DNA of 64,000 bases from NCBI RefSeq assembly GCF_041146795.1, contig NC_135184.1:2691967-2755966 (forward strand). Direction: 5' to 3'. Position numbers and translations under genes: made by a program. Positions 11,490-24,589 of this stretch are shown one piece after another. Positions within the stretch are counted from its first letter, which is position 1; each line of letters starts with the position of its first letter. This stretch comes from Maylandia zebra (taxonomy: Eukaryota > Chordata > Actinopteri > Cichliformes > Cichlidae). A model generated the notes under the pieces. The model saw nothing but the letters and a program-made list of their open reading frames with translations. It did no database searches and had not been told where the DNA came from.

Positions 11490-14400
11490 TCACGCCTGAG
11501 CCCCAGCACCGCCCCATCCCCGCACCCGCCTGACCGGCATCTGTGGGTCATAACACCTCAGGTCGGATCCTCAAGCTTTGGTCTTCATCGTGTTGCGTTG
11601 TCTTTACTGCATGACTAAGAGCGGGCCGACTGTCCTCGCCGCTGCGAACTCCAGGTGGGACAGCCGTCGATGAAGCGATATATTGTGACGCACTGTCTGC
11701 GATATGTCATCGATTCACCCGTTTCACAGATCTGTTGCAGAAGCCGTTGCCATGTGTGTTTACACTGTATCCACTGTAGCTCGCCTGTCAGCACCGCTCT
11801 ATGAAAATTTAACACGGTAATGAATAAATACAACGATGTGATCCCCACGTTGATTCAAAATAAGTTTTTCTCTTAAGTTGATGATGTATCGTGAACAACT
11901 GTCTCACAGTATATCGCAGAGTCGTCCATAAGGTGACGGGATTCTGTCGTTAGGCCTGCGGTTCCCACCTGCAGACGTCTAATCCTCTCGCTGTGAACAC
12001 TTACGGATCTCCGAGGAGGAAAATCCGGTGAGACGCATTCCTGTAGATAGAAGAAGTCTTAATCTGCCACCAGGAAGGAGAGTAGCTGGCCGCCGCCAGC
12101 GTCGCGTCCTGCAAACATGCTTCCGTCAAAGTGCACGCTCTGAAAAGTGCACCGGCCTCCGTACGCATCAACGCCTTCAGAATCTGCTTTCCACCCTCCG
12201 TTTGTCTGAGCTCTGCAGGGAGAACTCTGATCTGTGTTTGCTTGATTGTCTGAATCCTCCTTGATGACTTTATATTTTTACTTTACCTTTTTGCCCCTCT
12301 AACCATCACCAGTTTAATGGTTTATATTCTAGAAAAATCAGAATGAAGCCCCTCACAACCTCCAGGCAGAGAACTAACTGCAGTTTCTATTTGTTGTATC
12401 TAAAATTTAACCGCACGCTCTCATCTCCACGTGTGACATATTGCAGTTTTGTGTGATGCCACCTGCGCCTCAACATCAGTAATAAGGCGTCTGTCGATAT
12501 CTGTGCCTGTAGCAGTATTGAACATGTGCTGTGCGAGACCTCCAAAGTCCACATGAGCTGGTTTGTTAGTACAAGTTGTTTGGTGGTCCGCGTCCCATTT
12601 GGACCGTTGTGTTTTGCACTTTTAATTTTTTCTTCTGTTTTGTTTGTTGTTTACTTGACATTTGATTTGCTTTTTAGGTTGATTGTATGGAAAAGACGGC
12701 CTTGTTGTATTTGTGCTCTTTTTATGGCTTTTTGAGCATCAGATGAGTGTAACCATATTTAAATGAGAAGTTTTATTGCTCAGTTACCACCTAACAGTAG
12801 CTGGTTTGAGCAGAAAGCTGCATCCATAAGCTGCACACAGGCACAGATGTCTGGTGATTAATGCTAATCAACAGACGAATAAAATACTGGAACGGTCTCT
12901 TAGCTGATGGGTCGCTCGTCACAATTTTAAACGTCATTAAAAAATTCTCCAGAATGCTCCAACAGCACAAACACAGTCGAGAGGTCCAGTTCAGTGACTC
13001 TGATTAGCTGAAGCCTAACAGCTACACCTGCCTGTGTCACCACCCACCTGTCAGGGCCACGCCCCCATTAATGCAAACTTTAAGCCTTATCAGTGTCCAA
13101 ATGAATAAGTTAAATACGATTAACATTGTTTACAGTTCATCAAATTTTTAATATTTTTACTTGCGGGTCTGCAAAGGCTAAGCTCGAGTGGCCATTAGCT
13201 TCATTAATGGATGTTTCTGGTTGGTCGGGCTTCTTAAAAGATCTTAGTTTGGGTTCCTGTGTACCCCACTTCACTGCCAGTGTGTAAATGTGGGTTTGAC
13301 AAAAAGTGTTACGTGTTAAAAACAAGAACTAATTTATTTCTCACATATTTGTTCCAGCTGTATTTTTATTCACCTTATGTATCCCAGGTTAAATATTTTA
13401 AATTTTTAACACCTAAATTTAAGTTTCATCTGATCTCCAAACACTGCAGATTCATGAGAATCTGTGTAAATGTAGCAATAAAATGCCAAAGATGTGTTAG
13501 AGATGCACATGTAGTCAACAAGAGTCACTTATGATTTTTTTACTATAAAATTCCCAAGACGACCTCGACACGACGTGTTTGAACATAAATGTTACGATCC
13601 ACTCTGCTCTGGACTATTTTGTGTTTGTTATTAAAACTCTTGAAATCAGTACCTGAAAAGACTTTTGTGTGAGGTTTAGAGGGACATAAACATGAAGCAA
13701 ATATCTGGTGCTTTAGAAGCTAAAGATGAAATGCCTTGAGATGTGAGCATGAATATGAACTTGAGTGCAGTGCAACGAAGAGAAATTGTATTTATTGCCT
13801 GCAGGTGGCGCCGTGTTGAATGTGCAGCAGTAATGAACTTCCTGGAGGTCGAAGCTTCTCCTCGGTTTACCTGAAAACACTGTAAAATAACTCTGCACTG
13901 GACTGTTATCTTATGCTCAACAACTACCTTTCCCATGAGTCTTAGCCACAGGAGCACAGTTAAAGTATTATGGGAGTCAGCGAAATCAAAAAGCGTTTAG
14001 CTTGTAGAATTTATAGAAAATCCAAAATGAGCTGCGGAGGTTTGTGCAGGTTAAAGCGAACGGCTCCTCCTTATGGAGATACTCTGAAAATACTTTGTGA
14101 ACAAGTTGATCTTCACATCCCAAAAGTTAAACATGTGCTCATCAGCTGATCAGGTTACTTCATAAAAGGCCCAAATGTCAAAGTAAGAAACCTAAAGCTC
14201 CATTCAGGTGGGATTCATGTCTCAGTGGTGCTTTGGTGTGGCCTCGGGAGGCTTTCTTCTTCTTCTTTGCTCTGAAGATGAACCTTCTGCTCCTTCCTAA
14301 CATTTAAGGTTTGGTTCTCGCTTCATTTTTTCTCTTTTCAAAAGCAGAACACAGCCAAAGAAAAACCAGGTTCAAGTTTTCACTGGAGTTTAAATTCTCG

Positions 14401-17400
14401 TGATTGATCTAAGTTTTGGTTGGAGGAAGTCCTCGCTGGGCCTCTGTGCTTCTGTCCTATGCAAACATCTTAACTGAACTTCCAGGTCTAAACACCACCT
14501 ACACATTTCAGCTGAACCTCCCAGACTCACCACCAGGTGGCCCTGCTGTCAGTGAAGGCGTCTCATAGAGATGCACTGATTGTGGAAATCAAGTAAACTA
14601 TTGTTTTTAAAACAACAGCTTTTGGGAATCATATATTACAGTTTTTCACTCTCTGAATGAGAAAGAATTCACTTGTACAAATTGAGGATCGACGGGACAC
14701 AAAGTGACCGTCGATCATCAGCTCTCGTCTGTAAAAACCAAACCACAAACAGGAACTGAGAGATTTAATTAAATCTTCCCTCAGTGTGGCGACACCAGAT
14801 TAGAGAACAAGAGTTTATTATTTTTATTTCCCCGAGGCTTTAACCGCTCCTTTATTCCTGTAACGCTGCAGGAAGAAAAAGCATCTTTAGATGTGTCAAA
14901 TCAGCTTTTGTGGATTGTGTTTCCACGTCTGGAACATCAGGCAGGTTAGAGTCGCAGCATGTGACTCTTCTCATTGTTCATGTGTCTTTCACACTGTTGT
15001 CCACATGTCTGCTCGTTCTATATGAATCATAAAGAAGCTGCTGTTTTTGTCAGAATTACCTGAAAGTAAATGTGTGTTTGAAGACAAATCCGCAGAGACG
15101 TTCAGCCCATCACTAGATGTCCAAAAGTATCATCCTCGCTGACCTGTTCCTTCTTTTCTGGCCACGTCTATTCTATTAAAGCATAATCTCATTGAGCCTA
15201 TTTTCATCCTCCACGCTCCACCTGCAGTGACGCCATTAATGAGGCCCAGCGCTCGTCACAGTTTGAAAACCACTGAATGAAAGCATTATCACATAAAGCT
15301 CTTTATGCAGCTGCTGAATAAGCTCACAGAAGCAGGGTCCCAGGTTTCTGATGAAGATGATTTTGGACATTTTTAAATGTTTTCATTGTTCACACAGAGT
15401 GTTTGGTTTCACTGAAGATGGACGTCTTAGTTGTGAATTACAAGCAGCTATTGTCACCTATACATGCAGATCTTAGTTTTAGTTCACGAGGAGCTCGTTC
15501 AGAGCTGCTCACCACACACTGCAGAAAGGGTTTCACAACTCTAAGTTGGCCTCCAGGCTTGTGGTTTCTACGTTCAGTCAGTGTCTGCTCTTCCTGCTGC
15601 AGAGGAAACTTTTCCCTCTTTCAGCATGAAACAGTGAAACAGATCCAGATGTTAGAGCTCACTCTTCAGCATCTGGCAGGCAGACTGAAGCCAGAGGAGC
15701 ACGTTAATGCAAATGCTGCCACTGTCACATATGGACAGGCTCTATAAGGGAGGCTTCACGTGTATGTGTTTCTTCAGTGCTTGATGTTCAGAGGTGGGTT
15801 TTGCTTTGTTGTTGTTGTTTTTTGCTGGCGTCGTTATAGTAACAAACCTAGTCATGCAGCTAGCTAACAGAGCTAACTAACAAGGTTAGCTGTGGCAAAG
15901 TTTGTGCAGCTCGGCACCAAAACAAGAAGTTCAAGATCATTTCTGGGCCACACACTCGAGGTGTTTTCATAACCTTTGTACAGCTTTGAGCTTCATCAGA
16001 GGTTCAGTCTTTTCTTGGGTAGTAGTACTGAATTATTTGTAAAAACATGTGATTGGCTGAAGATTTGTTTAAAAATTAGGACTTTTATTCAGAGGCGCTG
16101 CTGCCTGAAATCCTCTCTGATGGCACCGTTTTCAGCAGGTTCGTCTTCACTGTTTGACGGGACGTCCACGTTCAGTGTGAACTCTAAACTGTTGCATCAG
16201 CAGCAGTTTAGAGTTTCCTGTGTTTTCTAACAGGAGATGTACACTGATGTGTACAGTGTTTTGGTGTGTGTGTTTGTGTACTTTTATTTTGCATGTTGAT
16301 TTTTCAGGGACTTCTTGAGAAAAACAGCAGTTTCTTTTCATGATTCATCAAACCAGAGGTCTCAAACATCCATCTGATTTTTACAGGAACAAACTGGGTC
16401 ATTTCTGCTCACAGTCCTCTGATTCGATGCTTTTGTAGAAATGTAGAAATGTGCAGATGTTTTTCATTGTGCTCTGGAGCAGCTGGTTAGTTTAGCATTA
16501 ACAAAGGAAATGACTCTGAACTCTAAATCTCACTGACGCTGTATCGCGTTTGTTAAATCCGTGTGAAATGTAAAACAGGACACCTGCGAGTGGCACCGAT
16601 CTCTGCTCCATCACAAACATGGAAGGCAGTTTCCGCCAACACAGATGTTTCTCCACCTCTGCATGTTACTTCTGTAATGAATCATCAGGCCTTAAACTGT
16701 GCATAAAATGTTTTACACTTAGGTTCTGCTTCAACTCTTTTATCTCGACTGTGTTTAATTTGAACTGGAGTCTTTGTATTTTCACTTTTTTGGCCTTTTT
16801 GTTTTCTGGTTTAGCAAAAAAAAGTCTGTTTCAGAATCACGGTCCTTCTGTTTTTGCCGTTCAGATGAATCTTTAGCACTTTGAGGAAAACAGGGAATGT
16901 TAGCATAGCATGCCCATAGCCGAATCATCATCATCATCATCAGTCAGAGAGGAAGCAGGTCGGCAGCACGAATCAGGAGGAGAGTTTGCTCAGATCAGAC
17001 GACACTGCTGTAACAGACTTGAAGTTTTTCTTTGTGACTGCTGTACTAATGACATGAATTGTAATCCACCTGTATAATAGTATATATTGTAGTATATTTG
17101 GATCTGTACAGAAACACAGATGTTCAGTTCCTGCAGTAATGATTTCTTTTGTTAACTTCTCTCTGGTTTGCTAATAAAATATTGATGATACACGGCTTCG
17201 ACATCGCTGTTTGCATGTGTGATAAATTTCCAACCCCGACAATAAAATCACTTCCTTCACATGTTTCCGTATTTTGTCGTCACTCACACACTTTTCTGTT
17301 TGTCTGTTTAAAAAAAGGTGTTTGTTTATGGTGCAGAAATCATTTTTCTCTGTTGTCCAGTCAACATAAGTTTGTAGAGAAAAGCAAGAGTAGAGCTGGC

Positions 17401-17987
17401 AAGAGCCTCAAAGATGTTAAAGATCGTGTTATCTCTTTTATGTCTTTTTGAATTAAACGTTGGTGATTTTGATGAGAACACCTTTAACATTTCTTTCAGT
17501 CACTCAAAGACTGCTCACTGTCTGGGGTGTCAGACACATGGCCAGATTCAGCCAATGAAACGGTCCAATCACACCTCTGGATAAATTTGGAAAGTGTTGA
17601 AAAATCACACTGACATCATTGATATCTCCAGTCCAATGCTGAGGAGAGACTAACAGGAGGGAACAAGTATTTCTAGATCTGAATAAATTAAAGTTGTTTA
17701 GTTCCAAAAGCTCCACATTTGAAGGCTTTTATAGAACATCTGAAACCTATAATGTGCTTGTAATAATGCAACTGTACATGGTGGAAATGAAAGAGGGATA
17801 AGGAAGGCGCCCTCCTCAGTGCATCAGTGTACATGCAGTGAAAGCTGTTGATTTAATTATAGAGGGGAAAATACATTTTTAGTTCAGAAACATAAACTCC
17901 CGTCATGTAGTTCTCAGTGGTTTGGTCCACAGGACAAACACAACTTCACAAACGTCTTGATGGATGATCAATCATCCAGGTAAGTAA
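11490..17987 (+). other. vcpip1 3' UTR and intergenic DNA
   Basis: No coding exon is supported. Several AATAAA signals occur (11823, 12.88, 13.48, 17.17 and 17.24 kb), so the vcpip1 3' UTR may be short or several kb long. A perfect 12-bp inverted repeat lies at 16180-16215. No complete transposon with visible borders was found here. Confidence 0.5.
11823..11828 (+). terminator. First poly(A) signal of vcpip1
   Basis: AATAAA lies 334 nt after the vcpip1 stop codon. It is the nearest canonical polyadenylation signal. Later signals exist, so alternative 3' ends are possible. Confidence 0.5.
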
Positions 17988-18408
17988 ATCTCCAAAAGCT
18001 GATTCTGCTCATCTGGACGTAGCGTTTGCAGCGGGAGAAAAGGAGGCCGTTTATGTGAAAAGGAAAGACCATCTCTGAATCGAGGAGGGGGCCTAAGGGA
18101 ACATCTTTCACCATCATACAATCCTGTGATTGCAGCCATTCCCCAGCTCTCTGTGAATGGTACTCATGACCATTGATCAACAACCACTGATCAATGGTCA
18201 TGAGAATTTGCATAATCATGATGAACTGACCTCCCAGCCCATTGTTCCCTCAGTGGACTGATTTCAGTCATTGTGCAAATGTCTGTTTATAAGATTGGGG
18301 AAACCTGCAGTCAGAGACTGAAGACGGCACTTGGATGAGCGACGAAACGTTTCTCCCACTGAAAACGTCCAGATGAACAGAATCAACTTTTGGAGACTTC
18401 ACAAACCA
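17988..18408. repeat. Foldback element with about 45-bp inverted ends
   Basis: The left end carries CTCCAAAAGCTGATTCTG and the right end carries its near-reverse complement CAGAATCAACTTTTGGAG, continuing inward through a TCATCTGGACG motif on both sides. A perfect 17-bp stem (18163-18179 with 18188-18204) lies inside. A diverged copy of the left end recurs at 58.26 kb, showing that it is dispersed. There is no coding capacity; the superfamily is not assigned. Confidence 0.6.
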
Positions 18409-18799
18409 TCCACAGGATGCGTGACTGCTGCTTTCTTCTACTTTTAAGCGTCAGTGCCTCCACCACATACTGTAGGCCTGTGCTTATTAAAGTCACTATA
18501 GAGGAAACATTTTCAAGCACTTTTTTTGTTGTTTTATTTTATTTTTTAGAAAGTTTCCTGATTTCACAAGACAGAAGTGATCCGTTCGCTTGATTTAAAA
18601 AAGAATCGTGTCCCTTTTTTCCAAATTAATAACATATCTTAAAATCCCAAAGAGCATCTGGGGATTTTAGTAAGCAATAATGAGCCCTCACTAAGGTGAA
18701 TACCACTTTATTTTGATTTAGGACTGAAATATTGGCAGATGTTGGTGTCCTTGTCTCTTGAGTGATTGGTTCATATCCTGATCCTTGAGAAACCTTGTG

Positions 18800-19085
18800 T
18801 TATTTTAAAGATCCGAGGAGCAGAGGCATTGAAGGTGGATGGGTTTAAATACCTGTGGTCAGAAATGAGTATATGAGAGGGGGAGCTCAGGTGGAGCAGT
18901 TTGAAGATGAAGTTAGAGGCAAGGCTGAGCTGGTTTGGAAGGACCAAAGGATCCCGGAGATGGAGCTGACAGGCAGGAGGAAAGGAGGAGCTCAGAGGAG
19001 GATGCCAAGGATAGGGCGAGAAAGAGCGAGGATTTACTGCTGTGTAATCCCGATGAGGAAGCAGCCAGAAGAAGACAAAAGCTCT
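18800..19085 (+). mobile_element. LINE 3'-end fragment, internally deleted
   Basis: Translated pieces resemble the C-terminal end of a fish non-LTR retrotransposon reverse-transcriptase protein, including ELTGRRKGGAQRRM (the usual form is ELPGRRKRGRPKRR). The stretch runs from a GFKYL-like segment to an AGCAGCCAGAAGAAGA 3' tail. It is a few hundred bases, 5'-truncated and internally shortened. It ends about 225 bp before the first zinc-finger gene. Confidence 0.65.
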
Positions 19086-19310
19086 TTCATAAAAACTCTG
19101 TTATAAATGTTTATAAATTTAATTTGTATTTCTTGGCCAGTGGATGCATTAAGCTTCCGTAGAGCGCGTTTTATTTTTAGAGGAAAAGCAGCTTCCGGCG
19201 GAAGTGGACTGAAACTTCACGGCTGTGTGGACGTCGGAAGCTGGAAGCTGGCAGCTGGAGGTTGACGGTGTTTTGTATCGCTGAGGCTCGGTGGAGCTGC
19301 TGGAGGAACC

Positions 19311-22300
19311 ATGTCCGCTCTTCAGCATCTGAGGCTGTTCGTGAAGGAGCGTCTGAGCGCCGCAGCGGAGGAAATCTTCAAGGAGTTTGAGAAAACCGTC
19401 CTGCAGTACGAGGAGCAGCTGCACCAGCAGCACCGGGCCCTGAGCTGGACTGCAGACTCTGCAGGTACGTGGGGCACCAGGCCCGGGAGGAGAAGGACCA
19501 GCGCTGCGCTCTCAGGCCGGGCGGACGCTGTTAGCTTAGCCGTCACAGGGTGAGTCCAGCCGGGGCGGAGAGCGCGGAGGAGCCGCTGAAGCGGGGATGT
19601 GGTGACTTTGACTAGTTTCTCCAATTTAAAATGAAAATATATTTTAAATCTGACATTTGTGGTTCGGTGCACACGTAAAAGCCAGCCAGCAGCCGCAGGA
19701 AAATGCCAGAGACCGTGCTGTATCATTCCAGTATGAATTCACTCTGGTTTTATTGGAAAACACCAGAAACCAGTGACAGTTACTGCTCATGTGTAACTTT
19801 TTTTCTTTCAAACACATGAAACAGAAATATTGCCCTAACATTTTTTTATGTGCAGTTATTGATGATTCCTTCATTACAAATAACACAACTTTCATTTTAT
19901 TATTTTAGACGAAGTTAAGTACCAAAACAATAAAGCACTGCTGAGTAACAGTATCTGTTCTAATAGAAAGGCACCGAGCCCTTAATGGCAGAGAGGCAAG
20001 CGGCTGATGCTGTCACTGCGCTCGGGTAATCCTGGGTAACACTGGACATGTCGTGACCCTGCGCGCTCTGTCTCAGTGCACTGAGAGAGAAATGCACCCA
20101 GAAACGGCACAAGTGCAAAAGGTTTCTTCCCCTGGATGGTGGACAGAGCCAGAGACGCTTACACTGAGACTGTAAGCGTCTCATCTCTGCTCGTTTCCTT
20201 TTGTTCGGGCTTTAAAGACTTTTACAGATGAATGAGGTTTAGCTTGATCTTACTCTGACGATGATGTTTAACTCTGTCATTACCAAACACTGTCACTTCA
20301 GTTTACTTCTAGTTGTAGAAGTATTTCAGTAGAATATGCAGTAGTAGTAATATGTGGTAGAATTCAGCAGAGGGGGCACAGAGACCTTTCTGGATGGTCT
20401 GAACTGCCCATAGAAGATCTGCCCATGACCTTGATGCTGTGGATACAACTGGACTAGGAACCAACGCTGATGATTTTCAGGCTCACAGCCCTGTACACTC
20501 TTGGGTTGCATGATCAGTGGCTGCACACAAGTTTAAGAGTTTAGTGTTTCAAACAAATGACTTAACTGAAAGTATGAAAGCACTGCTTGGAGCAGAGGAC
20601 CTGAAAGTGCTGATGTGTGAGTACCAGTTTAAGGAGCCAGCAATCGTTGATGGTCACACTCTGTGAGGATACTCATTTATGTCGGTAACTCTTTAACCTT
20701 CACTGAGGTGGCAACATCTGGGATAAAATAAATGAAGAAAACACTCGGTTGGTTTTATATGCCTGTTTTTCATCACTGTGCAAACTCATCTGTGGAGAAT
20801 TAACCTTACGGTGCATCAGCTGCACGTGTGCTGCAGGCAGGGACATCCAGAGGAAGTTCTTCTTCAAAGACGTGTAACAGGAATGAGCACTCGGCCGTTG
20901 ACTCTGCAGATGCCTCTCTCTGTTTCTGCAACTTTAGAACTCAGTGGGATCAAAGACAAGTGCCCCGATGTGAGCGGTCACAATCAGACAGGTAGATTTT
21001 CAGATTTTAGGTTTTTCAGAGTTAAAGAGTAAATGTGGTCACAAGATGCTTGGGGAAAACAACAATAAAAGAAGCTCCAGCTGTCAAAAATATCTTCCTG
21101 TCATCTCTCAGTTGATGATGATGGATCGTCACCTGCCACGCCACACACGACTTAACTTGAGCAGAGGTCTGGGCGTGAACTTGTGCCCAAACATGCTCAG
21201 AAACATTTGTGTTGCAGGTGTTTGTTACGTGTGGAGGAGCGACATGAAGCCAAGATTTCATTTATTATGAATATCAGAATAAACATGATATTTTCATAAT
21301 GAGCAATCGGAGAAATTGCATAAAAATCGTGCTAATTGTTGAGGTATCATCAGTCACTTTGACCCTCATCAATCCGAGACGTCATCGTCCATCAGAACAA
21401 ACCTTGTCGTATCACAGTATGAACTAATTCTTTCTCCCTTTTATCTCTGCAGACCTTCCACAGGAAGATGACTGCAAAGAGGAGGAGAAGGTTTCCATCG
21501 AGCTCTGTAAGCAGAAAGAGGCCTCTGCTGTGGACCAGGAGAAACCAGAACCAGTACAGATTAAAGAGGAACAGGAGGAGCTCTACACCGGTCAGGAGGG
21601 AGAGCAGCTTATCCTGAAGGAGGAGAGCGAGACAATTATGGTGACTCTTACTTATGATGAAAGTGACCTCAGTGAACCTCAGCACAAGTATGTGGACTCT
21701 GGATCTACGACAAATGCAGAGCCACAGCCAGAGGAGCTACATCAGCGTACCAGAAGCACCGCGAAAGCTGTCACATCACACAGTCAGCGTAAACCTGACG
21801 TGGGGAAAAAGTCTGTAAAATGTGACGTTTGTGGAAAAACCTTCAAGTATAATTTCCAGATGAAGAAACATTACAGAATCCACACAGGCGAGAAGCCGTA
21901 CGCCTGCAGCACTTGTGGAAAAAGATTCTATCAGATTTATTTCATGAAATATCACGAAAGAAATCATACAGGTGAGAAGTCACACCTGTGCATCACCTGT
22001 GGGAAAAGATTCACTGACCTATCGGCACTTAAAAGGCATACATCGATCCACACAGGCGAGAAGCCGTATTCCTGCGAAACGTGCGGGAAATGTTTCAGGC
22101 ACAGTGCGACTCTGTTGGTTCACATGAGAACCCACACAGGTGAGAAGCCGTACGCTTGCAACACCTGTGGGAAAAGATTCACCAACTTATCCGCGTTTAA
22201 AAAACACGCTGCAATCCACACAGGTGAGAAACCGTATTCCTGTAAAATCTGCGGGAAAAGTTTCACTCAGAGCGGGAATCTGACAGTTCACATGAGAACG

Positions 22301-22528
22301 CACACGGGTGAAAAGTGGTACTCCTGCGAAACGTGTGGCAAAAGTTTCAGTCGAAGTAGCAATTTAACTGTTCACATGAGAACGCACACAGGTGAGAAGC
22401 CTTACCACTGCAACACCTGTGGGGAACGATTTAAATACGCCGCAACGCTAAAGAACCACATGGGAACGCACGCAGCAGAGACGTCGCACGCTTGCAAAAA
22501 ATGTGGGAAAGGCACCAAGGGGGAGTGA
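19311..22528 (+). CDS. C2H2 zinc-finger protein A, 2 exons
   Basis: Exons are 19311-19464 and 21453-22528, joined in phase 1 at GCAG|GTACGT and CTCTGCAG|ACC, giving 409 aa. Exon 1 encodes the N-terminal module common to many fish zinc-finger proteins (LFVKERLSAAAEEIFKEFEKT). Exon 2 starts with an acidic linker containing PVQIKEEQEEL, then eight C2H2 fingers from about residue 175 with HTGEKPY-type linkers. A ninth finger begins (CKKCGKG) but runs into a stop, and finger-like sequence continues past it. It is probably a nuclear DNA-binding regulator; the target is unknown. The genes at 28.7 kb and 38.8 kb (-) share the two-exon plan, which points to local duplication. Confidence 0.85.
19465..21452 (+). 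other. Intron of zinc-finger gene A
   Basis: A 2.0-kb intron. It holds a perfect hairpin (20152-20163 with 20171-20182, loop of 7 nt). No transposon borders or extra exon were recognised. Confidence 0.7.
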
Positions 22529-22650
22529 TAACAATCTGGTCGCTACGGGAACCCATACAGGTGAGATATCAGGGCCCTGAAACACCTGTCGGGAAAAATA
22601 TTATGAATATGCTTGTGGTAATTTAAAGTCACAAAAACTGCTGTGACTTT
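22529..22650 (+). pseudogene. Decayed zinc-finger tail of gene A
   Basis: Past the stop codon, the sequence near 22545-22565 still reads as a GTHTGE linker. This is followed by a further in-frame stop, and then degenerate Cys- and Lys-containing finger-like codons. The array was once longer and has been cut by nonsense change and drift. Confidence 0.6.
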
Positions 22651-23576
22651 ATGTTCACAACATCTGTGTGTTGTGCTGAAGAGATATCAACTAGAGCACA
22701 ATAAGGCTGGGCTGTGCTTTCATGCAATACCACTTTGTACCACAAGATGGTGAAACAAGTCAGCGTAACCTTTATTTAAGGAGGTAGTAGTGACTCCTTA
22801 TAAATACTTTATTTAAGTCATGGCATCAGTTCCATCTATTTTACTGCAGGATGTCAAAGACTAGCTCAGTTTCTATATTTTTGACTTTCAGGAAGTTGAA
22901 TTAACAACTTTAAAATGCCAGAGCATGTTTTTAACATTTTAACACCAGATAATTAATCTGATTAAGCCAGAAAGATGTAAAATATAAAGTATTTCAATAT
23001 CCTCATAGAAGTGAAAACACAAAGACAAAACAGTTGGAATAAGTTGGTCTTATGCTCTGCTATCATGTGTTCGGCACAGGGATGCAGAATCAGTCCTAAA
23101 CATGCTTGTTATGTTGTGGTTAGCTGTGATGTCATGTTTTCATGCTGCTGTTCTGAATCAGTCAACATCTGGCTCATTTGTGTTAATGAAGTGCAGCTGT
23201 GAGACAAACTCCTCTCAGACTTCTACTTTCAAACTCTGGTACAATGTTTTGTGTCTCCAGGTAAAAACACCTGTTAGCCTTAAATAATGAATGCCATCGT
23301 GTGTGGGCGGAGCTTCAGATGAGATGGCCCTCAGTGAAGGTCCAACAGCTGCTCTCTAGGTGCACATCTGCACTTTCTTCAGTATCCTCCTTCTTCTGCG
23401 TTTGCTGCTCCTGAAGGCGGCACGTTATGCCGCATGTGATGTGACTTTATGTCATATTTGCGGTGTTGAAGTCAGTCCGTTGTGGCTTATTGATTGTATC
23501 CTGTCGGCATCATGCCGACTGAATGGTTAATATCAGCCCCTCCTCAGCACACTGTTCAGTGTTTTCTAGTGGACAG
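22651..23576. other. Intergenic DNA after zinc-finger gene A
   Basis: No coding region, RNA gene or bounded element was recognised. It probably contains the 3' UTR of gene A. Confidence 0.5.
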
Positions 23577-24581
23577 TAGGGCTGCCACGATTAGTCGACT
23601 AGTCACGATTACGTTGACTATCAAAATCGTCGACAACTGATTTAATAGTCGACGCGTCGTTTGAAGCTTTGTAAGATCACAAAAGACGCAGGAATAAGTA
23701 GCAGGATTTAAGAGTGTAATAACGGACTGAAACAGAAGATGGCAACACTGCATATACAAGGATGCCAGCTGCCGTTAAACCCGGAAGAAGAAGAAGCTGT
23801 GTCCCAGAATTCATAGTGCAGCCCAGCGCAGTTTCCAACAATGGCGGCAGCTACTTAGTTTTAATATTACTCTTATTATTCTTTCTGGGTCACAAAATAA
23901 ACGTTTAACATATTTTCAGGCGAGAATGTAGCTGTGTAAACCTCAAATATCTGCTCAGTTTATCAGGACACCACATATTTTCAAAAGCGCTCCGACGTTT
24001 TCGGAGACGTCTGTTACCCACTAGCTCGATAGCGAGCCGGGGTTCAAGGCTCACTAGAGCCGTGAGAACACCGGACTCCCGGCAAATCGTTTTCAAACCC
24101 ACCGCCGTCTTTCACTACTCAGGTTAAACATGATATATAAGTCACTTAGATAACTTAAAAATGTTATTGTTTGGCTTTTTTCAGTGTTTTATTTGTTCCT
24201 GAGTAAATCGGTTTGGCTGAGATTAAAGTTATAGTTTTTACACAGCTGAATAAACGTCAAGCAGACAGCTGATTATCAGAAGTGTGAGATGCTGGAGAAT
24301 ATACTCCGGTGTCCTGTTATATTTTAGATAGCAAGGAGTTTATTAAACTCCACCGAAACAATCTGCTAATTTCATTAAAATTTAATAAACTATCATCTTG
24401 TCTTTAGTTAGCACAGACCTTAAACACTTAAAGCTGTAAGCTAATGATAGTTATATAAGAGCAAATGCTGCTGGTGCGATAAGCTGTACGTCCAATGGAT
24501 GATGGATCTGATTAGTCGACTAATCGCAAAAAATAATCGGCGACTAATCGACTGTCAAAATAATCGTTTGTGGCAGCCCTA
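23577..24581. mobile_element. Non-autonomous hAT element (about 1.0 kb)
   Basis: Terminal inverted repeats begin TAGGGCTGCCACGATTAG on the left and end TGTGGCAGCCCTA on the right. ATTAGTCGACTA motifs occur near both ends. Flanking 8-bp duplications GTGGACAG and GTAGACAG match at 7 of 8 bases. The 8-bp duplication and CAGGGCTGCCA-like ends fit hAT. No transposase frame survives, so it is probably a deletion derivative. Confidence 0.75.
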
Positions 24582-24589
24582 GTAGACAG

